This document shows, in pieces, positions 44,384-52,900 of a stretch of DNA of 64,000 nt. The translations under genes were made by a program, and so were the position numbers. The notes under the pieces are model-generated. The model saw only the letters and a list, made by a program, of their open reading frames with translations, had not been told where the DNA came from and searched no databases. The DNA lies in the NCBI RefSeq assembly GCF_029868385.1, contig NZ_JARWNX010000029.1:91633-155632 (forward strand). The letters are read 5' to 3'. Positions within the stretch are counted from its first letter, which is position 1, and the number at the start of each line of letters is the position of its first letter. This DNA is from Nocardia cyriacigeorgica (lineage in GTDB: Bacteria > Actinomycetota > Actinomycetes > Mycobacteriales > Mycobacteriaceae).

Positions 44384-45538
44384 TCAGCGCAGATCGCGGA
44401 AGAACTCACGGATATCGGAGGTGAGCAGGACCGGCTCCTCCAGCGCCGCGAAATGACCGCCGCGATCGACGTCGATCCACCGGGTGATCGTATCGGCGGT
44501 ACCCGCGTACTTGCGGATGGCGACATCGTGGGCGAACACGATCACACCGGTCGGCACGCCCGAGTTCTGCTTCGGGGCGCCCCACGGCTGCTCCTGCGCG
44601 TACCCCACGTAGGCCGCCGAACCCGCCGTGCCGGTGAGCCAGTACAGCATCACGTTGGTCAGCAGGCGATCCCGGTCGATGATCTTGTCCGGGTCGATCG
44701 CCCGCGGATGGGTCCACTCGCGGAACTTGTCCATGATCCAGGCGAGCTGGCCGATCGGCGAATCGACCAGCCCATAGGCCAGCGTCTGCGGACGGGTCGA
44801 CTGGATCGAGATATAGCCGAACTCCTCCTCCATGAACGCCTCGGTGCGACGGACCCGATCACGTTCCCGTTCGCTCAGCGCCGCCAGCTCCTCCTCCGGG
44901 AGGGGCAGCGGGAGGTAGTCGCCGACACCGCCGTTGACGTGCACGCCCGCCACCCGATCCGCGGCGACCCGCCCCAGCTCCGGGCTCACCGCGCCACCGA
45001 TATCGCCACCCTGGGCGCCGTAGCGCTCATAGCCGAGCCGCGACATCAGCTCCGCCCACGCCGCCGCGATGCGCTCGACGGTCCAACCGGCTTCGGCGAC
45101 CGGACCGGAGAATCCGAATCCGGGCAGCGACGGGATGACCAGATGGAACGCGTCCGCCGGATCGCCGCCGTGCGCCCGCGGATCGGTCAGCGGACCGATC
45201 AGGTCGAGGAATTCGACCACCGAACCGGGCCAGCCGTGCGTGAGGATCAGCGGGAACGCATCCGGTTCGGGCGAGCGGACGTGCAGGAAGTGGATCAGCT
45301 GCCCGTCGATCTCGGTGGTGAACTGCGGGAATGCGTTGAGCTGCCGTTCGGCGGCCCGCCAGTCGTAGCCGGTGCGCCAGTAGTCGACCAGCTCGCGCAG
45401 CCAGGTGGTCGGCACGCCGGTGTCCCAGCCGTTGCCGGGCAGCGCGGCGGGCCAGCGCGCGTTGTCGAGCCTGCTGCGCAGGTCGTCCAGCTCGCTCTGC
45501 GGGATGTCGATGCGGAAGGGAGTGATCGCTGTGCTCAT
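44384..45538 (-). CDS. Epoxide hydrolase family protein
   Basis: Alpha/beta-hydrolase with an N-terminal epoxide hydrolase domain (384 residues; [40 protein letters not shown]). The catalytic set is readable: oxyanion [17 protein letters not shown], nucleophile Asp in [15 protein letters not shown], lid tyrosines in the [19 protein letters not shown] region, and the His in [12 protein letters not shown]. Probably cytosolic; it would hydrolyse epoxides to diols. It is divergent from a WYL regulator across 63 bases with a perfect operator-like repeat. Confidence 0.92.
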   Translation of the reverse strand: MSTAITPFRIDIPQSELDDLRSRLDNARWPAALPGNGWDTGVPTTWLRELVDYWRTGYDWRAAERQLNAFPQFTTEIDGQLIHFLHVRSPEPDAFPLILTHGWPGSVVEFLDLIGPLTDPRAHGGDPADAFHLVIPSLPGFGFSGPVAEAGWTVERIAAAWAELMSRLGYERYGAQGGDIGGAVSPELGRVAADRVAGVHVNGGVGDYLPLPLPEEELAALSERERDRVRRTEAFMEEEFGYISIQSTRPQTLAYGLVDSPIGQLAWIMDKFREWTHPRAIDPDKIIDRDRLLTNVMLYWLTGTAGSAAYVGYAQEQPWGAPKQNSGVPTGVIVFAHDVAIRKYAGTADTITRWIDVDRGGHFAALEEPVLLTSDIREFFRDLR

Positions 45539-45556
45539 GAGAACTACGTTATGGTC

Positions 45557-45583
45557 CGGTTAGGGCAACTTCGGCCCTAACCG
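45557..45583. promoter_or_regulatory. Perfect 10-bp inverted repeat between epoxide hydrolase and WYL genes
   Basis: CGGTTAGGGC (45557-45566) and GCCCTAACCG (45574-45583) are exact inverted repeats with a 7-base spacer. The site lies 18 bases before both starts (epoxide hydrolase 45538, WYL regulator 45602), almost exactly centred in the divergent gap, and is the probable operator of the WYL regulator. Confidence 0.75.
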
Positions 45584-45601
45584 AAGGGCAGACTGAAAGA
45601 T

Positions 45602-46555
45602 ATGCGAGAAACTTCGGCACGCCTGCTGCGTCTGCTGTCGCTGTTGCAGATGCATCGGGAGTGGACCGGCGCGGATCTGGCCGGTGAGCTGGGCATTGAT
45701 ACGCGCACCGTGCGTCGCGACATCGATAAGCTGCGCTCGCTCGGCTATCCGGTGGAGGCGGCGCGCGGTGTGGCGGGCTATCGGCTGGGCGCGGGCACCC
45801 GGCTGCCGCCGCTGCTGCTCGACGACGATGAAGCGGTGGCCGTGGCCATCGGGCTGCGCACCGCCGCCAGCGGCACCATCTCCGGTATCGAGGACAGTTC
45901 ACTGCGCGCCCTGACCAAGCTCGAGCAGATGCTGCCGACGCGGTTGCGGCACCGGGTGAGCACACTGCACGAGGCCACGATCACTGTCGGCACCGGTGGG
46001 CCGACCGTGGACCCCGATATCCTCACCGCTCTCGCGGGCGCCATCCGCGATCACCACCGCCTACGCTTCGACTACCGAAACCACAATGGCACGACATCTT
46101 TGCGCGAGGCCGAACCCCATCGCCTCGCCCACACCGGCCGCCGCTGGTACCTCATCGCCTGGGATACCGACCGCGCGGACTGGCGCACCTTCCGGGTGGA
46201 TCGCCTCCGCCCCCGCATCCCGACCGGTCCCCGCTTCACCCCGCGCGAGGCGCCTGATCCCGATCTCGCGGGCTATGTCTCGGGTCAGGTGGCGGTGGCG
46301 CCGTACCGCTACACCGCCCGCGTGACCATCGGGGTGCCCGCCGAGGTCGCGACCGAGCGGTTGCCACCGACCATCGGCGTCATCGAACCGATCGACGCCG
46401 AATCCTGCTCGCTGCGCACCGGTTCCAACTCCCTCGACGAAATCGCGCTCCACCTCGGATTGCTCGATCTACCGATCCGCATCCATGAACCCACGGAGCT
46501 GATCGAGCGCATCCGCACGCTCACCGCCCGCCTCACCACCGCCGTCGACGATTGA
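45602..46555 (+). CDS. YafY-type HTH-WYL transcriptional regulator
   Basis: A 317-residue regulator with an N-terminal winged helix (about 1-60; SARLLRLLSLLQMHREWTGA, DLAGELGIDTRTVRRDIDKL), a central helical part, and a WYL domain at about 140-210 (LRFDYRNHNGTTSLREAEPH, GRRWYLIAWDTDRADWRTFR). A WCX-like C-terminus follows. WYL proteins sense small ligands or nucleic acid. The divergent epoxide hydrolase is the likely target. ATG 45602 is directly followed by the HTH, so the start is secure. Confidence 0.92.
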   Translation: MRETSARLLRLLSLLQMHREWTGADLAGELGIDTRTVRRDIDKLRSLGYPVEAARGVAGYRLGAGTRLPPLLLDDDEAVAVAIGLRTAASGTISGIEDSSLRALTKLEQMLPTRLRHRVSTLHEATITVGTGGPTVDPDILTALAGAIRDHHRLRFDYRNHNGTTSLREAEPHRLAHTGRRWYLIAWDTDRADWRTFRVDRLRPRIPTGPRFTPREAPDPDLAGYVSGQVAVAPYRYTARVTIGVPAEVATERLPPTIGVIEPIDAESCSLRTGSNSLDEIALHLGLLDLPIRIHEPTELIERIRTLTARLTTAVDD

Positions 46556-46702
46556 TCCGCGGGCGGGACTGCCACCCCCGCTCAGAGCTACTGGTGTCCA
46601 TCGGCCGCGACCATCGCCTGCGCGAGAGCTGCGGCCGTCGACGCAGCAGCGCGTCACTTTCCCATCGACGGACTCCGCGGCGCTCGACAGACCGCCGAGT
46701 GA

Positions 46703-47104
46703 CTATCGCGCGACCGCGGCCACCGCTTCGATCTCGACCAGCGCGCCGGGCACCGCGAGGCCGGATACCTTCGCGACGGTGATGGCGGGCGGGTTCTCCA
46801 GTCGGCCACACGCCTGGCCGAATGCGGCGAAACCCTCTTGGAGCGACGCGTCGTCGCGCAGCAGGATGGTCCATTTGACGACGTCGGCGATCGTCGCACC
46901 CGCGGCCTCGAGGCAGGTCGTGAGATTCGCCATCGCCTGCCGCGTCTGGCTGGCGATATCGTCGCCCGCCAACCGTCCGGTGCTGTCGACACCGTTCTGG
47001 CCGCCGACATAGATCGTGTCCGCCGCGCTCGCCACCCGCACCACCTGAGTGAAGGCCGGGTTGCTGTGCAGAGATTCGGGGTTGATGTACGTGCTGATCG
47101 TCAT
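46703..47104 (-). CDS. Rid family protein lacking the catalytic arginine
   Basis: A 133-residue YjgF/YER057c/UK114 fold protein (VVRVASAADTIYVGGQNGVD, QTRQAMANLTTCLEAAGATI, VVKWTILLRD). In RidA imine deaminases the C-terminal motif contains P-x-R-S with an essential arginine near residue 105. Here the aligned segment is NPPAITVAKVSGL, with Ile at that position. Canonical 2-aminoacrylate deamination is therefore unlikely, and it belongs to one of the other Rid subfamilies. ATG 47104 is chosen. It is divergent from a CGNR regulator with only 30 bases between starts. Confidence 0.85.
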   Translation of the reverse strand: MTISTYINPESLHSNPAFTQVVRVASAADTIYVGGQNGVDSTGRLAGDDIASQTRQAMANLTTCLEAAGATIADVVKWTILLRDDASLQEGFAAFGQACGRLENPPAITVAKVSGLAVPGALVEIEAVAAVAR

Positions 47105-47116
47105 GATCGCTATGTA

Positions 47117-47131
47117 ACCAGTTAAACTGGT
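47117..47131. promoter_or_regulatory. 15-bp palindrome between Rid and CGNR genes
   Basis: ACCAGTTAAACTGGT is a perfect inverted repeat (ACCAGTT-A-AACTGGT). It occupies half of the 30-base divergent gap, ending 3 bases before the CGNR start, so binding there would affect both genes. The likely ligand is the CGNR protein. Confidence 0.7.
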
Positions 47132-47134
47132 GTC

Positions 47135-47719
47135 ATGCAATCCCGAGCCGATCTGCCGCCCGATCTCCGCCGCCGTTTCCGCACCGGACGTCCCGCCCTC
47201 GATCTCGTCCACACCGGCGGTGCGGGTGATCTCTCGGCCTGGGAGATCGTGCACAACATCGAGGACCTGCGCCGATGGCTCACGGTGATCCTGGAGGTCG
47301 ATGTCATCAGCGCGGAACCGGCCGATCTGCCGCGCATGCGCGCGCTGCGCGCGGCGATCACCCGCGCCGCGTTCGACGCCGCGGCGGGTGCGCCACTGCG
47401 CGCCGAGGAGGTGGCGGCGGTGAACGCGGTCGCCGAAGGTCCGTCGCTGATTCCCGTGCTCCACGCGGACGGCACTCGCGGCTACCGCGATCCGACCGCG
47501 GCCGCCGCACTGTCCACCCTCGCCCGCGATGCCATCGACCTGTTCTCCGGGCCGTTGGCCGGACGCATTCGGGTATGCGCCGCCGAGGACTGCGGCCTGC
47601 TCTTCGTCGATGCGTCCCGCCCCGGCCGTCGACGCTGGTGTTCGATGGACCGCTGCGGCAATCTCGCCAAGGTCCGCCGCTACCGCGGGTCCGATCCGGT
47701 GGACGACGGCGAGCGTTAG
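47135..47719 (+). CDS. ABATE/CGNR zinc-finger regulator
   Basis: A 194-residue protein with the N-terminal ABATE stress-response-like domain (about 10-135; GRPALDLVHTGGAGDLSAWE, LRRWLTVILEVDVISAEPAD) and a C-terminal CGNR zinc finger (about 145-185). In the finger Cys residues appear as VCAAEDC and WCSMDRCGNLAKVRRYR, containing the diagnostic CGN. CGNR proteins are thought to be DNA-binding transcription factors. The divergent Rid-family gene and the shared palindrome suggest it controls both. Confidence 0.9.
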   Translation: MQSRADLPPDLRRRFRTGRPALDLVHTGGAGDLSAWEIVHNIEDLRRWLTVILEVDVISAEPADLPRMRALRAAITRAAFDAAAGAPLRAEEVAAVNAVAEGPSLIPVLHADGTRGYRDPTAAAALSTLARDAIDLFSGPLAGRIRVCAAEDCGLLFVDASRPGRRRWCSMDRCGNLAKVRRYRGSDPVDDGER

Positions 47720-47797
47720 CCACACCGGGGATCTACCCAGCGGCCCGCGGCATAGCTATCGCCGATCCGCTCGTTCACCACCCGATGAGCACGGCTG

Positions 47798-48433
47798 CTA
47801 CGAATCGTGTACCGAGGCAGCCTGTTCGGCGAGACCGCCGAGGATCACGTCCAATCCGGCGCGGAATTCCCGCTCGGGAGCGACGGCTCTGGCGTCGGCG
47901 GCGGTCTGCGCGAGCAACGGATACTCCTGCGGCGACAGACCGGCCATGACCGCTGTCCCCGGTCCCGACAGCGCGGCATAGTGCTCGTTCTGCAAGAAAC
48001 CGAGCAGGTATCCGATGAGCGTGCGCTGGGCGATGACCCGGCGCGCGCCGCTCAACCCGCCATCGGTGAGCGCCGACAGCATCGCCTCGATGAGCCCGAG
48101 CGAGCCCTGCGCCGACTGCCGATGCCGCAGAATCAACGGCACCGCTTCCGGATGTTCGGCCGAGGCCAGCCGGGTCCGATCCATGAGCAGCCGAACCCGC
48201 TCGCGCCAGTCCAGATCCGGCGACAGGGCCAGGTCGACGGCGGCGAAGATCCGTTCGACCACCAGCACCTCGAGCGCCGCCCGGTCGGCGACGTAGCGGT
48301 ACAGCGCCATGGTGGCCATGCCGAGTTCCTTGGCGACGGCGCGCATGGTCAGCGCGTCCAGGCCGTCGCGGTCGAGCACGGCGAGCGCGGCGGCGGCCAG
48401 ATCGTCGGTGGTCAGCGAGCGAGGACGGGGCAT
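47798..48433 (-). CDS. TetR/AcrR family regulator (TetR_C-like)
   Basis: A 211-residue regulator with helix-turn-helix LTTDDLAAAALAVLDRDGLD and LTMRAVAKELGMATMALYRYVADRAAL; the MALYRYV recognition helix is typical of the TetR subgroup with a TetR_C-type ligand domain. ATG 48433 (MPRPRSLTTDDL) is the natural start, although the frame extends further upstream into the promoter. It is divergent from a peroxiredoxin-like gene and a truncated DUF1772-like gene, which it probably regulates. The 68-base gap holds GTACGC (48445-48450) and GCGTAC (48473-48478) as separated inverted half-sites. Confidence 0.88.
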   Translation of the reverse strand: MPRPRSLTTDDLAAAALAVLDRDGLDALTMRAVAKELGMATMALYRYVADRAALEVLVVERIFAAVDLALSPDLDWRERVRLLMDRTRLASAEHPEAVPLILRHRQSAQGSLGLIEAMLSALTDGGLSGARRVIAQRTLIGYLLGFLQNEHYAALSGPGTAVMAGLSPQEYPLLAQTAADARAVAPEREFRAGLDVILGGLAEQAASVHDS

Positions 48434-48501
48434 GGATTGACAGCGTACGCGATACGCGCATACTGGCCGTAGGCGTACCTTGTACACTCAAAGGAGTTGC
48501 C

Positions 48502-49062
48502 ATGCCGCTTCCCACCGCGGTGACCAGCCGCGATCTGGTCACCATTTCCGGCGCCTCGGTGCCGATCCCCGATCCGGACTGCCTCGTCCATCTGCAATTC
48601 CGGCGGTTCGCGGGCTGCCCGGTGTGCAGCCTGCATCTGCGTTCGATCGTCGCCCGGCTCGAGGAGATCGTCGCGGCCGATATCCGCGAAGTGGTCGTAT
48701 TCCATTCCGGCGCCGAGGACCTGCGGACCTACACCGGTGACCTCCCGTTACCGGTGATCGCCGATCCGGGCCGAGTGCTCTACCGCGAGTTCGGCGTGGA
48801 ATCGGCGCCACGCGCCCTGCTCGATCCGCGTGCCTGGCCCGCCATCGTGCGCGCGGTCGCCCGCGAGCTACGCGCCTCCCGCCGGCCCGGACACATCGCA
48901 CCACCGACACGCCCCGAGGGCGGGCGGCTCGGCCTGCCCGCGGACTTCCTCATCGCGCCCGACGGCACGGTGATCGCGAGCAAACTCGGCGAGCACGCCG
49001 ACGACCAATGGTCGGTCGACGAACTGCTCGCGCACGCCGCACGGGCCGAGGTGCGGCGATGA
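48502..49062 (+). CDS. Peroxiredoxin-like (AhpC/TSA-type) protein
   Basis: A 186-residue thioredoxin-fold protein of the peroxiredoxin-like group often placed beside TetR genes. The redox motif is Cys39-x-x-Cys42 in RRFAGCPVCSLHL, followed by VVFHSGAEDLRTYTGDLPLP, VIADPGRVLYREFGVE and the strand LPADFLIAPDGTVIASKLG. It likely reduces peroxides or disulfides in the cytosol; the reductant is unknown. An AAAGGAG site lies upstream of ATG 48502. The stop overlaps the next ORF (ATGA), which is truncated. Confidence 0.88.
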   Translation: MPLPTAVTSRDLVTISGASVPIPDPDCLVHLQFRRFAGCPVCSLHLRSIVARLEEIVAADIREVVVFHSGAEDLRTYTGDLPLPVIADPGRVLYREFGVESAPRALLDPRAWPAIVRAVARELRASRRPGHIAPPTRPEGGRLGLPADFLIAPDGTVIASKLGEHADDQWSVDELLAHAARAEVRR

Positions 49063-49394
49063 AGATCGCGCGACCGCACCTGACGCGGGCCGCTGCCCTG
49101 CTCTCCAGCGGCTTGCTCGCAGGCGCCTTCCTGTACGGCGGCGCCAATGTGCTCTACGCCTTTCGCGAAGTGCCGACCGAAGTGCTGAGCCGCACCGGAC
49201 ATCAGCCGCCGACGACAAGTGGGCCGGCGTCGTTCAGGGCAGCAGGTCGCCCGGGTCGATCGAGAACTCGAACGGGCTCCGCAAGGTCACCTTCTCCCCG
49301 GCTGGCACGCGGTGCGTCTGTTCGTACTGGTTATCGCTGCCGAGGGCATGGGCGAACAGTACCGGCAGTTCCTCACCGGGTAGGCGGCCCTTGA
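49059..49394 (+). pseudogene. Truncated DUF1772-like membrane protein gene
   Basis: Starts with an ATGA overlap at the end of the peroxiredoxin-like gene. The first ~42 residues look native: a basic N-terminus, a hydrophobic helix (LLSSGLLAGAFLYGGANVLY) and AFREVPTEVL, matching the start of DUF1772-type (anthrone-oxygenase-like) four-helix proteins by eye. After about 49185 the frame turns into Arg/Ser-rich sequence antisense to the Uma2 gene and ends at 49394. The remaining ~100 residues and three helices expected for the family are missing. I read this as a gene cut off at its 3' end by the DNA that brought in the Uma2 gene. The family call is moderate. Confidence 0.6.
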
Positions 49395-49809
49395 ACGAGT
49401 TGATCTCGAATCGCCAATAGTTCGGGATGCCCGCGGCGGCATAGAGTACGGGCTTGACCATCCGGTCCTGCAAGGTCGTCGGGCCGGAAACGACTTCGAC
49501 GGCCAGTCGGACTTGCTCGACGGGAATCCCGCGGCCGTCCATCGGAATACTGCCCGCGCCGACGACCAGGTCGGGAATCGGCTCGTCGTCGCCGATCAAG
49601 ACCCCGACGCCCACGATCGTGAAGAGACCAGGCGGCAACGAATCATCGAGCGCACGCTCCAGCCACTTGATGAGCCACTGGTGGCGCGGTTTGGGCGCGG
49701 CATTCACAACGAGCTGGCCATTCAGAACCTCGTAACGCAATCCGTTATCGGGCATTTCGTCAAGGTCTGCGGCCGTCCAACGATCCGACCGGGGAACCGG
49801 CATCGCCAT
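49234..49809 (-). CDS. Uma2 family endonuclease-like protein
   Basis: A 191-residue protein of the Uma2 (DUF820) family with a PD-(D/E)xK nuclease-like fold. Visible are DMPDNGLRYEVLNGQLVVNA-type N-terminal sequence (split here), the acidic strand IGDDEPIPDLVVG, and VEVVSGPTTLQDRMVKPVLY followed by AGIPNYWRFEI, which carries the Glu-Asp-Lys catalytic pattern. These proteins are abundant in cyanobacteria and actinobacteria and are often mobile; their biological role is unclear. ATG 49809 has GGAGGTGG upstream; an in-frame start at 49842 is less well supported. Its 3' side abuts the truncated DUF1772-like gene. Confidence 0.88.
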   Translation of the reverse strand: MAMPVPRSDRWTAADLDEMPDNGLRYEVLNGQLVVNAAPKPRHQWLIKWLERALDDSLPPGLFTIVGVGVLIGDDEPIPDLVVGAGSIPMDGRGIPVEQVRLAVEVVSGPTTLQDRMVKPVLYAAAGIPNYWRFEINSFKGRLPGEELPVLFAHALGSDNQYEQTHRVPAGEKVTLRSPFEFSIDPGDLLP

Positions 49810-49885
49810 CGGAACCACCTCCAGCCACATGTGAGTGAGCACCGGTAGCCGCGGTACCCAGCGAGTTCAGCTCACCACACCGTGT

Positions 49886-49930
49886 GGCCCGCCTGCGCAG
49901 GTACAGCTGATGTACCTGCGCAGGCGGGCC
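49886..49930 (-). terminator. 20-bp perfect stem hairpin after the NRPS gene
   Basis: GGCCCGCCTGCGCAGGTACA (49886-49905) and its exact complement (49911-49930) flank a 5-base loop GCTGA. The hairpin begins 3 bases after the NRPS stop codon, which fits a strong terminator at the end of a very long transcript. It is also upstream of the Uma2 gene. Confidence 0.85.
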
Positions 49931-49932
49931 GC

Positions 49933-52900
49933 TCAGTCCTGGACCTCGCCCACGATCCGTGCCTCGCCCGCGCCGTCGCTCGCCTCGCCAGGGGCGACGA
50001 ACCAGTGGGTCACTTCCCCGTCGGCGATATCGTCGGCGGGGTCCGCATCGGTCGGCAGGACCGAGAGGGCGCCCGCCGTGGCGGAGGTCAGGAACTCGTC
50101 CACCGCGGCACGACCCGCGACCGCCGTGGTGAAGGTGGCCGATTCGTAGTCGATCTCGTTCACCTCGCGCAGGTGTTCGGCGCGGTCGAGGGCCTGGGTT
50201 TGGGTCAGGACACTCGGGACGCCGTCGGCGAGGAGGACGAAGGCCGGATGGTCTTCGCCGAGCGGGCGGGCCCGATCGGCATAGGACACCGGGTGGCCGG
50301 GTGCGGCGGCCAGTTCGGCGGCGATCTCGGGGTCCGAGGGATCGATACCGGACAGGCCGTCTGCCGGAGCGCCGAGGACGAAAGCGGCTCCGGCGGCGGC
50401 GATCTCACCGGCATCGAGACCGGTCGCGAAGAGCAGGGCGGCGCCCGCCTTCTGCACGGCCCAGGCCGCGACGACCGAATCCACCGAACGCGGCAGCGCC
50501 ACCGCCACGACATCACCGGGGCCGACCTCACGGGCGATGAGCAACCGCGCCAGCTGCGAGGACCGCCGGTCCAGCAGCTGGTAGGCGATCTCATCATCAC
50601 CGGCGAGCAGCGCGGGCGCCTGCGGATCCTCCTCGACCACCTCGGCCAACACCTTGGCGACGGTGCGGGCACCGACCCGGCCCACCGGTTCCGGTGTCGT
50701 GGCCGCGGCGGCGGCCCCGGAATCGGCGAGCAACCGCGCCCGCTCTCCCGCATCGAGGATGTCGATGTCACCGACCAGCGCGCCCGGATCACCGATCAGC
50801 GCGTCCAGCACCCGCCGCAACCTGGTCGAGAGCACCTCGACCTCTTCGGCGGTGAACCGGCTGCTCAGGTATTTCAGCGTCAGCTCGATGGTCGATTCGG
50901 CCGTCACCAGCAGCGTCAGCGGATAGTGCGTGCCGTCGTTGACGCCGACACCGGTCACCGACATACCGTCGATGGAGCTGGCCGCCGAAATGGCTTCCTT
51001 GTCCATCGGATACGACTCGAACACCAGCAGGGTGTCGAACTGCGAGGCCGGTCCGGCGACCCGCTGGATATCGGTGAGCCCGACATAGTGGTGATCGAGC
51101 AGATCGGCCTGCTCCCGTTGCAGGGTCTCCAGCATCTCGCCGACAGTCTGCCGATCATCGACACGCACGCGCACGGGCAGCGTATTGATGAACAGACCGA
51201 CCATCGACTCCACGCCAGGCAGTTCCGCGGGCCGACCCGAAACCGTCGCGCCGAACACCACATCGCCACGGCCGGTGAGCCGGCCGAGCAGAATGCCCCA
51301 CGCGGCCTGCACCAGCGTGTTCACCGTGACGCCGAGTTCGGCGGCGTGCTTGGTGAGCCTGCGGGTGCGGTCGGCCTCGATCTCGGTGATCAGCTTGCCG
51401 ATCTCGTACTGTTCGGCGCCGCGCGGCTGCGGTGCGAACTGGGTCGGTTCGCCGACCCCGTCGAGCGCACGTGCCCAGGCCCGCAACGATTCGTCGCGGT
51501 CGCGCCCGGCCAGCCAGCCGAGGAAATTGCGGTAGGAGGCCACTCGCGGCAGCGCGGTCTGATCGGCGTGGACCGCATACAGCACCAGCAGATCCCGCAT
51601 GAGCAGCGGCATGGACCAGCCGTCGAGCAGGATGTGATGGGTGGTGATCGCCAGATGCCACTGGGTCTCGCCGGTGCGGAACAGGGTGAACCGCATCAGC
51701 GGCGGCGTCGCCATATCGAAGTGCGTGGCCTGATCGTCGGCGACCCGGCGTTGCAACTCGGCGAGCCGCTCGGCCTCGGGCAGCTCCCGCAGATCCACCT
51801 CGGTCCACGGCGCCTCGACCCGATCCAGCACCACCTGCACCGCTTGACCCGACGAATCGGTGACGAACGCGGTGCGCAGGTTCGGATAGCGGTCGATGAT
51901 GCCCTGCGCCGCCGCCCGCAACCGGGAAACGTCGAGGCTGCCACCGAGATCCACCACGGCCTGCATGGTGTAGACGTCGACGGTCGCCTGCGTCATCAGC
52001 GCATGGAACAGCAGACCCGACTGCAACGGCGACAGCGGCCACACCTCCGACAGCGCCGGGAACTCGCGCTCCCACTGCTCGAGATCGGTCTGACCAACGC
52101 GCACCAGCGCCATATCCGACGGGGTGAACCCACCGGCCTCCGGACGACGGGCATGCTCGGCCAGCGCGGTGAGCGCGGCCACCCAGAGATCGGCGAACTC
52201 ACGCACCCGCTCGCTGGTCAGCAACCCGGACGGGAATGCGAACGATGCACCCAGCTCCGGTCCGTTATCGCCATCGGTGACGATGGCATTGATGTCGAGC
52301 ACCGCGTTGGCGGGCATATGCCGATCCATCTCGACATCGAGCTGACCGAGATCGGCCACCGGCACCCAGCCGAGTTCGGTGAGTTCGGCGGGGATCTCAC
52401 CGGCCGACATCCGACCCAGATAGTTGAAGCTGATCTGGCCGGTCGAGCCGGTGGCGAGCTGGGCCGCGGTCTCGTCGTTCAGATAGCGCAGCATGCCGTA
52501 GCCGAGGCCCTTGTCCGGCATGCCGAGCAGCTGCTCCTTGACCGATTTGACGATCGCGCCGAGCGCGGCGCCACCGGCGAAGGCGTCGTCGAGATCGGCA
52601 TCGCCGAGCGCGAGCCGCACCGGATAGGCGGCGGTGAACCAGCCGACCGTGCGCGACAGATCCGCGCCGGGCACGACCTCTTCCTCACGACCGTGACCCT
52701 CGAGCTTGATCAGCGCCGACCCGTGCCGGTCACCGCGCCAGCGCGCGACCGCCATGGCCAGCGCCGACAGCAGACCGTCGTTGACACCGCCCCGGTACAG
52801 ACCGGGCACCGCGGTGAGCACGGCATCGGTCACCTCGGCCGACAGCGTCACCTCGACCCGTTCCACGGTGGCGAAGGTGTCGATCGCCGGATCGAACGCC

